This document shows, in pieces, positions 6,496 through 13,457 of a stretch of 13,457 nucleotides of DNA (position 1 is the first letter of the stretch; every line of letters begins with the position of its first letter). Source of the stretch: JBCCZC01 sp039188505 (GTDB lineage: Bacteria; Pseudomonadota; Gammaproteobacteria; Xanthomonadales; SZUA-38); assembly GCA_039188505.1 (NCBI GenBank), contig JBCCZC010000131.1:1-13457 (forward strand), in the 5' to 3' direction. Below the pieces are notes generated by a model. It was given only the letters and a program-made list of their open reading frames with translations, was not told where the DNA came from and did no database searches. The position numbers and the translations under genes were made by a program.

Positions 6496-8211
6496 TCAGA
6501 AGCCGGTGCGTCCGCCCTGGTAGGGTTTGATGTCGAAGACCTTGCCGTCCCGGAGCGAGGATTGGATCTCGCGCCAGAAGCGCGCGGTGAGAACCTCGTC
6601 GTGGTGGCGCTTGAACAGCTCGAGGGCATCGCCCTGGAGGCCGAGGAAGGAGACGAACTGCTCGGGGAAGATGTCGTCGGGTCCGACCTCGAACCAGATC
6701 TCACCCGAGAGCTCCTCGATCTCGTTGCGCGGGCGCGGCATCTTGCGGAACTTGCAGTCGGTCACCGGGCAGAGCTCGTCGTAATCGTAGAAGATCACGC
6801 GGCCCTGGGAGGACACCCCGAAGTTCTTCAAGAGCAGGTCGCCGGGAAAGATGTTCGTGGCGGCCAGGTCCCGGATGGCCTGACCGTAGTCGATGATCAC
6901 CCGCTCGAGCTCCGCTTCGTCAGCGTCGCCGACATAGAGGTTCAGCGGGATCAGCTGGCGCTCGATATAGAGATGGTGAATGACGATGTCGTCGCCGTCC
7001 GCCGACACGCGGTCGCCGCACTCCTCGAGGAGTTCCCGGAGAACCGGCTCCGTGAAGCGATTGCGCCGGAAGCTGAGCTCCCGGAACTCCTGGGCATCGA
7101 TGAGTCGGCCGGCACGGTCATGCATGTAGACGTGCGTGTACTTCTCCCGCACCTCCTCGTGCGTCACCGTCTTCGGTGGTGCGAACTGGTCGCGGATCAC
7201 CTTGAAGACGACATCGAGCGAGGGGAGCGTGAACACGGCCATGACCATGCCCTTGCTGCCCGGCGCCACGATGAACGGTTCGTCGCAGCGCGCCATGTGG
7301 CGCTGGATGGCCCGGTAGCGCTCGGTCTTGGCCTGCTTGGCCCGGCCGAGCGTCGCGTACAGCTCCTCGATCGGCTTGCGCGGCAGGATCTCGCGGAGGA
7401 AGGCCACCACATCGCCAACGGTTTCGACGTCGACGTGGAAGTAGGATCGGGAATAGCTGAACAGCGCGCTGGTCACGAGGGTGGAGGTGAGCACGCGATC
7501 GACTTCGATGCCGTCGGGCGAATGCACCAGCGCGACGAGGAAAGGGACCGAGCCCTCGGTCAGGACCAGTCGCCCCACGATGAAGGCCCGTGTGCTGCGG
7601 AAGAAGAGGGGCTCCACGAGCTCGGCGGCCTCGATGGCACCCGTGCCGCCGTGAGCCGCAAGCTGCCGGCGCAGTTCGCCATGGATGTAGGCCGCGCAGT
7701 CACCGATGTCGCGCCATGGCGCCTCCAGCGCATGGTCCTCGAGGATCCGGCGGCAGGCCACGCCGACGCTCGAATCGAAGCCGTAACGGGTGATGCTGAC
7801 CCGCTCGCGGATGTGGTCGATGGGCCCCGCCTCGACCTCGACGAACTCGATCTTGCGATTGACCCCGACGGTCTTGAAAACGCGGCGGCTGATCGAGTTG
7901 TAGTAGGTCTTGTTGAGTTCGCGATCGATCCGGTCGTCGAGGAGCGCGCGGTAGTGGCTGCGGCAGTGCTCCCAGATCTTCTCCTCGTGCAGCCGGTCGC
8001 CCAGGCGATCTTCGATGGCCGCCAGCGCCTGACCGATCGAGCGGTCGTAGAGCTCGATGCGATCCTTGGCGGCGTCCCGCATGGCGTGCCAGTCCCGCTG
8101 CTCGAAGCAGCGTCGCGTCGTCTGTGTGATCGTCCGGAACTCGTCGTTGTAGGCGGCGAACGAATCGAAGATCAGCTTCGCGATCTCCTGCCCGAGCTCA
8201 AGACTGCTCAT
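6496..8211 (-). CDS. aceK: Isocitrate dehydrogenase kinase/phosphatase
   Basis: This encodes 571 residues, close to the family norm. AceK phosphorylates and dephosphorylates isocitrate dehydrogenase, switching isocitrate between the TCA cycle and the glyoxylate bypass in the cytosol. The ATP loop APGSKGMVMAVF starts at residue 316. The lysine of VFKVIRD (K337), D372 in GRLIDAQEF, N463 in LLLKNFGV and D476 in FYDYDE match the kinase residues known from the E. coli enzyme (which carry numbers one lower, from memory). DYGQAIRDLAATNIFPGD (441-458) and VGPDDIFPEQF (509-519) are highly characteristic. GAGGTG lies just upstream of the ATG. The gene begins 39 bp after pilU on the same strand, and no aceA/aceB is adjacent, so this is not an aceBAK arrangement. 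Confidence 0.97.
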   Translation of the reverse strand: MSSLELGQEIAKLIFDSFAAYNDEFRTITQTTRRCFEQRDWHAMRDAAKDRIELYDRSIGQALAAIEDRLGDRLHEEKIWEHCRSHYRALLDDRIDRELNKTYYNSISRRVFKTVGVNRKIEFVEVEAGPIDHIRERVSITRYGFDSSVGVACRRILEDHALEAPWRDIGDCAAYIHGELRRQLAAHGGTGAIEAAELVEPLFFRSTRAFIVGRLVLTEGSVPFLVALVHSPDGIEVDRVLTSTLVTSALFSYSRSYFHVDVETVGDVVAFLREILPRKPIEELYATLGRAKQAKTERYRAIQRHMARCDEPFIVAPGSKGMVMAVFTLPSLDVVFKVIRDQFAPPKTVTHEEVREKYTHVYMHDRAGRLIDAQEFRELSFRRNRFTEPVLRELLEECGDRVSADGDDIVIHHLYIERQLIPLNLYVGDADEAELERVIIDYGQAIRDLAATNIFPGDLLLKNFGVSSQGRVIFYDYDELCPVTDCKFRKMPRPRNEIEELSGEIWFEVGPDDIFPEQFVSFLGLQGDALELFKRHHDEVLTARFWREIQSSLRDGKVFDIKPYQGGRTGF

Positions 8212-8250
8212 CGACGCACCTCAGCCGCGCCGCTGGAAACCGAGCGATGA

Positions 8251-9357
8251 TCAGTAGGACGACGGGTCGTACAGGCCCATGTCACCATCGTCACCCGCGC
8301 CCTCCGAGAGCTTGATCTTCAGCTGCAGGCCGTCCGGGGAATCGGCCTTGCGCAGCGCCTCGTCGAGCTCGACCACGCCGTCCTTGTACAGTTTGTAGAG
8401 GGCCTGATCGAAAGTCTGCATCCCCGCGTCCAGCGACTTGTCCATCGCGTCCTTGAGATCCGCGATCTCGCCGCGGCGGATCATGTCGCGGATCATCGGG
8501 GTGTTGCGCAGGATCTCGATGGCGGCGCGGCGCTTGCTGTTCTTGGCCATGATCAGGCGCTGCGACACGATACCCCTGAGGTTGAGCGACAGGCTTTGCA
8601 GGACCTGCTTGTGAACCTGCTCCGGGAAGAAGTTCAGGATGCGGTCCATGGTCTGGTCGGCATTGTTGGAGTGCAGCGTCGCCAGCACGAGGTGACCGGT
8701 TTCCGCGAAGGAAATCGCCGCCTCCATGGTCTCGGTGTCCAGGATCTCGCCGATCAGCAGAACGTCCGGTGCCTCCCGGAGCGCCGAGCGGAGGGCGTTC
8801 TTGTAGTTCTTGGTGTCGATGCCGATCTCGCGCTGATTGACGAGCGACTTCTTGTGGCGATGGAGGAATTCGATCGGGTCCTCGATCGTGAGGATATGCC
8901 CCGTCTTGTTCTCGTTGCGGAAGTTGATCATCGACGCGAGCGTCGTCGACTTGCCGGAGCCCGTCGAGCCCACCACGAGGATGATGCCGCGTGGCTCCAT
9001 CACCATCTCGGTGAGCAGTTCCGGCAGATGGAGGTCCTCGAGGGCTGGGATTTCGCTGTTGATGGCCCGGATGACCATCGCGACCTCGCCCCGTTGACGG
9101 AAGACGTTGACGCGGAAACGGCCGGCGTCCTTCAGCGAGATCGCGAGGTTCAGCTCCCAGTTTTCCTCGAACTCGGGCACCTGGCCTTCGTTCATGAGGG
9201 AGTAGGCGATCTTCTTGACCATCCCCGGAGGCAGGCCCGACTTGCCGAGCGGCATGATCCGCCCTTCGACCTTCATGCTCACGGGTGCGCCCGTGGACAG
9301 GAACATGTCCGAGGCGCTTTTCTCCTTCATGAGCTTGAGAAAGTATCCGATGTCCAT
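8251..9357 (-). CDS. pilU: Type IV pilus twitching ATPase, PilU subfamily
   Basis: This encodes 368 residues. PilT/PilU proteins are hexameric cytoplasmic ATPases that power pilus retraction at the inner-membrane base. The Walker A motif GSTGSGKS is at 130-137, the Asp box TIEDPIE at 157-163, the atypical Walker B DVLLIGE at 198-204 and the His box TLHSNNADQ at 227-235. The subtype is called from LIGEILDTETMEAAISFAETGHLVLATLH and from the C-terminal MQTFDQALYKLYKDGVVELDEALRKADSPDGLQLKIKL, which are PilU-like and not PilT-like. PilU normally assists PilT, and the two genes are often adjacent. Here the other side of pilU is a divergent lipoprotein gene, so pilT must be elsewhere. AceK follows 39 bp downstream. 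Confidence 0.93.
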   Translation of the reverse strand: MDIGYFLKLMKEKSASDMFLSTGAPVSMKVEGRIMPLGKSGLPPGMVKKIAYSLMNEGQVPEFEENWELNLAISLKDAGRFRVNVFRQRGEVAMVIRAINSEIPALEDLHLPELLTEMVMEPRGIILVVGSTGSGKSTTLASMINFRNENKTGHILTIEDPIEFLHRHKKSLVNQREIGIDTKNYKNALRSALREAPDVLLIGEILDTETMEAAISFAETGHLVLATLHSNNADQTMDRILNFFPEQVHKQVLQSLSLNLRGIVSQRLIMAKNSKRRAAIEILRNTPMIRDMIRRGEIADLKDAMDKSLDAGMQTFDQALYKLYKDGVVELDEALRKADSPDGLQLKIKLSEGAGDDGDMGLYDPSSY

Positions 9358-9429
9358 ACTCGCCCCTGCCTGGCGCGCGATCGTGCGCGATTGATGGTCC
9401 CCCGGGCGCGGTGCGCCCCGCTCTGCCCT

Positions 9430-9475
9430 ATATTAAGGAAATCTTTACAAAATCATACCGTCAGCGCGCAATCCT
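9430..9475. promoter_or_regulatory. AT-rich divergent promoter region between pilU and the lipoprotein genes
   Basis: An AT-rich island in otherwise GC-rich DNA. On the - strand TATGAT (9457-9452) is a plausible -10 for pilU, 94 bp before its ATG. On the + strand TTTACA (9444-9449) is a good -35, with a weak -10 CGCAAT (9467-9472) at 17-bp spacing. A perfect GGGCGC/GCGCCC hairpin (9404-9418) lies in the pilU leader. Assigned by eye only. Confidence 0.35.
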
Positions 9476-9532
9476 TGAATTCATGGACCGCATCTGGAAA
9501 CTATGCGGGCTTCGAACCGGCCCGCCCGCACC

Positions 9533-9901
9533 ATGATCACAGCCCGCACAGCCCTTTCTGGCGCCCTTCTGGCGATTCTCCTCGCCGGCTGCGCGTCCAC
9601 GCCGCCACCCGACGGTCTCCGCAGCACCGCCGAAGGCGCGCTTGCCTCCGCCGAGGCCGCGGATGCCGAGGAACACGCACCGATCGAATTGCGGTTCGCG
9701 CGCGAGAAGCTGGCCGGCGCTCGCCTCGCCGTCGAGGAGCGGGACTACGCGCGGGCGGCGCGACTCCTTGAGCAATCCCTCGTGAATTCGGAGCTCGCCA
9801 TGGCGAAGACCGCCGCGGCCAAGGCTCGCGAGGCGGTGCGTCGCCAGGATGCCGCCAACGCCGAGCTGCGCTCCGACCTCACCTCCGGAGAGGAGCTGTG
9901 A
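9533..9901 (+). CDS. Small DUF4398 outer-membrane lipoprotein
   Basis: This encodes 122 residues from the ATG at 9533, which gives a compact lipoprotein signal (MITARTALSGALLAILLAGC, lipidated Cys at 20, lipobox LAGC). An in-frame ATG at 9503 would add ten residues. Neither start has a convincing Shine-Dalgarno site, so the start is uncertain. The mature part is helical and fits DUF4398: an A-E-x-A repeat, then APIELRFAREKLAGARLAVEERDYARAARLLEQSLVNSELAMAKTAAAKAREAV. The residue after Cys is Ala, so an outer-membrane destination is likely. Its end overlaps the GTG of the OmpA-type gene (GTGA), so the two are translationally coupled and probably act together at the cell envelope. The molecular function is unknown. 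Confidence 0.85.
   Translation: MITARTALSGALLAILLAGCASTPPPDGLRSTAEGALASAEAADAEEHAPIELRFAREKLAGARLAVEERDYARAARLLEQSLVNSELAMAKTAAAKAREAVRRQDAANAELRSDLTSGEEL
9887..9900 (+). promoter_or_regulatory. Shine-Dalgarno/GTG start junction coupling the two lipoprotein genes
   Basis: GGAG (9887-9890) lies 7 nt before GTG 9898-9900, which overlaps the TGA 9899-9901 of the upstream gene. The strong site supports GTG as the real start, because translation from it gives a full lipoprotein signal. Confidence 0.8.
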
Positions 9902-10884
9902 GGGCGCTGCTCCTGGTCGCGCTTCCGTTCGTGCTGATCGGCTGCGCAACCGCGCCCGCCAGTGATCTCGAGGTCGAGCAGGTCCGGCTGAAGATGACGC
10001 GCGCCGTCGAAGAGGATGCGCTCGAGACCTACGCCGCCGCGGAGCTCGATGCTGCCCGGCAAGCACTCATGGCCCTCGAGACGACGACGAGCACCGACGC
10101 GGAGGTGCGCGCCCACCTCGCCTACGTCGCCAAGCGCCGTCTGGACATCGCGGAGGCCCGGGCTGCGGAACGGCAGCAGAAGGAGCGTCTGATCGAGCTC
10201 CAGCGCGAGTACGACCGCATCCTCGTCGAGGCGTCGCTTGCCGAGGCCGACCGTGCTCGCCGCGAGGCGGAGCAGCTGCGCCTGCAGTCGATCGCGTCGG
10301 CCGAGGAAGCGGAGCGTGCGCTGGCCGAGCGAGAGGCCGCGATGGAGCGCGCGCGAGAAGTCGAGGAAACGGCGCGCATGGCGCAGGAGGAGGCCGACCA
10401 GGCGAATCGGCTGGCCGCCGCCCGGGCGCGGGAAGCGGATCTGGCCCGGCAGGAGGCCGAGCTGGCCGGCGCCGAGATCAGTTCGCTACGCCGTCAGCTC
10501 CAGAATCTACAGGCGCTCGAAACGGATCGAGGGCTGATGTTCACGCTCGGCGACGTCCTGTTCGAAAAGTCCCAGGCGGAGCTGCGCGAGGAGTCGCTCG
10601 CCAATCTTCAGCGCCTCGTCGGCTTCATCGAAGGCTACCCGGACCGCCGGGTGAGCATCGAGGGCCACACGGACAGCACGGGGTCGGAGGCCTTCAATCT
10701 CACGCTGTCGCAGCAGCGGGCCGAGGCCGTGCGGGACGCGCTGGTCGACCGGGGCATCCCGACCCGGCGCCTCGAGGCGGTGGGACTGGGCGAGGAGTTT
10801 CCGATTGCCGGTAACGATACCGAGGTCGGGCGACGCCAGAATCGGCGCGTCGAGATCATCATTCTCAAGGCCGGAGAAGGCTGA
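9898..10884 (+). CDS. Lipoprotein with DUF4398-like/coiled-coil region and C-terminal OmpA domain
   Basis: This encodes 328 residues. A lipoprotein signal MRALLLVALPFVLIGC gives the lipidated Cys at 16. Residues about 24-90 are helical and DUF4398-like (AAAELDAARQALMAL, RAHLAYVAKRRLDIAEARA). Residues about 90-207 are a long charged coiled coil rich in Ala, Glu and Arg. Residues 211-323 form an OmpA peptidoglycan-binding domain with HTDSTGSEAFNLTLSQQRAEAVRDAL and GRRQNRRVEI. D259 and R316/R317 are the candidate contacts to diaminopimelate. The protein is expected in the outer membrane, reaching the cell wall like Pal. It is coupled with the small DUF4398 lipoprotein upstream. No terminator is seen directly after the stop. 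Confidence 0.93.
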   Translation: MRALLLVALPFVLIGCATAPASDLEVEQVRLKMTRAVEEDALETYAAAELDAARQALMALETTTSTDAEVRAHLAYVAKRRLDIAEARAAERQQKERLIELQREYDRILVEASLAEADRARREAEQLRLQSIASAEEAERALAEREAAMERAREVEETARMAQEEADQANRLAAARAREADLARQEAELAGAEISSLRRQLQNLQALETDRGLMFTLGDVLFEKSQAELREESLANLQRLVGFIEGYPDRRVSIEGHTDSTGSEAFNLTLSQQRAEAVRDALVDRGIPTRRLEAVGLGEEFPIAGNDTEVGRRQNRRVEIIILKAGEG

Positions 10885-11253
10885 ACGTCGGGGCCCTTGC
10901 AGCGCCGGACCGCGGTCGCTTCGGAGGTCGCCCGGCAGCCGGTCTCGATGGTGAATCGATCGTTGCCTGGGCGGGGCGTGTTGCGGTAGGGTTCATGAAG
11001 GGGAGACAGCACTTTCAGTCACTGAGGCCCCGTCTGCGACCAACCCGCATGACCCGGCAACCCAAACAGCAGCTTCAGCCAGCGACTCCGTGTCTCTACG
11101 GAGGCTTGCATTGAGGCGGTTGTCGGCAACCGCCCCGCATCCATTCAGCGAGCAACCGCTCGCACCAAGAACATTTTCCACAGATGCGAGCCGGGCTCCG
11201 GCGGTCGCCCCGACACCTATTGTTCAATTCCAAACACGAGGAGGGTGGATTCC
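10885..11253 (+). other. Gene-free 369-bp stretch with a three-hairpin cluster
   Basis: I see no credible gene here. Short open frames on both strands lack ribosome sites and family features. The stretch holds three perfect hairpins: CTCCGT/ACGGAG (11086-11103, 6-nt loop), GGCGGTTG/CAACCGCC (11115-11134, loop TCGG) and GCGAGC/GCTCGC (11148-11163, loop AACC). GCGGTTG (11116-11122) can pair equally well with CAACCGC at 11127-11133 or at 11153-11159. GCTCGC (11158-11163) can also pair with GCGAGC at 11186-11191. It may be the leader of the small gene that follows, or an independent RNA. No clear promoter was found. Confidence 0.5.
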
Positions 11254-11478
11254 ATGTTCGAGAATCGCCAGGAACTGGTAGAGCAGATGCTTACGGAGAA
11301 CATCGAGTTTCGTCGACTGTTCAACAAACACCAGTCGCTGCACCAGCAGGTTCACGATGCTGAGGCAGGCGTTCATCCGATGGAAGACCTCCAGCTGGTC
11401 AAGCTGAAGAAGGAAAAGCTCTGGGCCAAGGACAAGCTGGCTCGAATGCTCGATACGCAGGAAGCGCATCCTGCCTGA
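11254..11478 (+). CDS. YdcH-like DUF465 small protein
   Basis: This encodes 74 residues from the ATG at 11254. AGGAGG at 11239-11244 lies 9 nt upstream, which decides against the in-frame GTG at 11245 inside that ribosome site. The sequence matches the DUF465/YdcH pattern: FRRLFNKHQSLHQQVHDAE, then LQLVKLKKEKLWAKDKLARML, expected to form a helical hairpin. Such proteins are small, cytosolic, widespread in proteobacteria and of unknown role. It stands alone between a structured leader and two hairpins, so it is probably monocistronic. Confidence 0.85.
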   Translation: MFENRQELVEQMLTENIEFRRLFNKHQSLHQQVHDAEAGVHPMEDLQLVKLKKEKLWAKDKLARMLDTQEAHPA

Positions 11479-11484
11479 TCGACT

Positions 11485-11501
11485 GCCGCCGTGACGGCGG
11501 C
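11485..11501 (+). terminator. Short hairpin after the DUF465 gene
   Basis: GCCGCCG (11485-11491) and CGGCGGC (11495-11501) form a perfect 7-bp stem with loop TGA, 6 bp past the stop codon. No T-tract follows, so terminator function is uncertain. Confidence 0.4.
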
Positions 11502-11520
11502 GATACGACCGTATTCATCG

Positions 11521-11546
11521 ACATGCCCCGCCACCGCGGGGCATGT
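11521..11546 (+). terminator. Strong 11-bp-stem hairpin between DUF465 and cystathionine beta-synthase genes
   Basis: ACATGCCCCGC (11521-11531) pairs perfectly with GCGGGGCATGT (11536-11546) around loop CACC. Only a few T follow on either strand, so it is not a classical terminator. It may end the DUF465 transcript, or sit in the leader of the downstream gene if transcription starts upstream of it. Confidence 0.5.
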
Positions 11547-11602
11547 TGCATCTGGCCACCGGCTTCGGCTACTGTCCGCGCGGATTTTTCCGGGGAGATG
11601 CC

Positions 11603-12973
<1,371 letters not shown>

Positions 12974-13004
12974 GCGGGCGCCGCGCCGACCTGGAAGCAC
13001 CAGC

Positions 13005-13457
13005 ATGACCGACGAAAACCAGACCCGTCGCCACGATCTCGCCACGCGCGTGATCCACGCCGGCCAGTCTCCCGATCCTTCGACCGGCGCGATCATGCCG
13101 CCGATCTACGCGACATCGACCTATGTCCAGCGCAGCCCGGGCGACCACCAGGGCTATGAGTACTCGCGCACGCAGAACCCGACCCGCATGGCCTACGAGC
13201 GCTGCGTGGCCGATCTCGAAGGTGGCGTCGCGGGCTTTGCCTTCGCTTCCGGCATGGCGGCCACGTCGACGGTCCTCGAGCTCCTCGACAGCGGCGATCA
13301 CGTCGTCGCGCTCGACGACCTCTACGGCGGCACCTTCCGGCTGTTCGAACGGGTCCGCAAGCGTTCGGCGGGCCTGGACTTCGATTTCGTCGATCTGCGC
13401 GATGCGGAAGCCTTGCGCGGTCACCTTCGTCCGGAAACCAAGATGGTCTGGCTCGAG
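13005..13457 (+). CDS. Cystathionine gamma-lyase/gamma-synthase family enzyme (3' end outside window)
   Basis: The frame is open to the window edge: 151 of about 385-395 residues are seen. It belongs to the Cys/Met metabolism PLP family (fold type I). Visible features are TRVIHAGQSPDPSTGAIMPPIYATSTY, YSRTQNPTR (53-61; tyrosine and arginine that contact the neighbouring subunit's PLP phosphate), ASGMAA (81-86) and DDLYGGT (104-110, stacking tyrosine Y107). The PLP lysine lies beyond the end. GGAAG precedes the ATG. Its position 31 bp after the beta-synthase favours cystathionine gamma-lyase (cystathionine to cysteine) over gamma-synthase, but the two cannot be separated on this part of the sequence. 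Confidence 0.92.
   Translation, partial: MTDENQTRRHDLATRVIHAGQSPDPSTGAIMPPIYATSTYVQRSPGDHQGYEYSRTQNPTRMAYERCVADLEGGVAGFAFASGMAATSTVLELLDSGDHVVALDDLYGGTFRLFERVRKRSAGLDFDFVDLRDAEALRGHLRPETKMVWLE

Noticed and set aside
6376..8250. Long + strand open frame of about 624 codons opposite aceK
   Set aside because: Antisense shadow of aceK, which has all its conserved motifs; no ribosome site or family match for the reverse frame.
10993..11181. 62-codon - strand frame in the stretch before the DUF465 gene
   Set aside because: No Shine-Dalgarno site and no recognisable features; it overlaps the three-hairpin cluster, which explains the region better.

Overview
The window is a high-GC chromosomal segment, most likely from a gammaproteobacterium. 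This is inferred from the gene families: AceK (isocitrate dehydrogenase kinase/phosphatase), the twitching-motility ATPase PilU, a DUF4398 lipoprotein/OmpA pair, a YdcH-like small protein, and a CBS-domain cystathionine beta-synthase followed by a cystathionine gamma-lyase-type enzyme. The set would fit Xanthomonadales/Wenzhouxiangella-like or Chromatiales-like bacteria, but the sequence alone does not fix the genus. No rRNA, tRNA, transposase, integrase or CRISPR array is visible.

Left part (1-4218): the 3' end of a FecCD/BtuC-type ABC permease converges, with only 4 bp between stop codons, on a secreted DNRLRE-like protein. Then come a short-chain dehydrogenase and a family-2-type sulfotransferase on the + strand, and an intradiol dioxygenase-like protein on the - strand. 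The roughly 400 bp between the convergent sulfotransferase and dioxygenase genes hold no gene. They are filled by a tandem array of long hairpin-forming repeats: two full copies and one truncated copy. This is the most unusual part of the window.

Middle part (4352-9357, all - strand): in order of transcription pilU, aceK and a secreted S9 prolyl-oligopeptidase-family enzyme, ending in a clear Rho-independent terminator. pilU and aceK are 39 bp apart and may be co-transcribed. The peptidase gene has its own perfect TATAAT -10 box, with a perfect 16-bp palindrome upstream.

Right part (9430-13457, + strand): a divergent promoter region separates pilU from a translationally coupled pair of outer-membrane lipoproteins, a small DUF4398 protein and a coiled-coil/OmpA protein. 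A 369-bp non-coding stretch follows. It contains three successive hairpins with mutually exclusive pairing options, upstream of a small YdcH/DUF465 gene. A strong 11-bp-stem hairpin then separates that gene from the reverse transsulfuration pair, cystathionine beta-synthase and cystathionine gamma-lyase/synthase (truncated by the window edge), which would convert homocysteine and serine to cysteine through cystathionine.

Most genes are ordinary housekeeping or accessory genes. The novelty candidates are non-coding: the hairpin-repeat array at 3139-3546 and the switch-like leader at 11086-11191.
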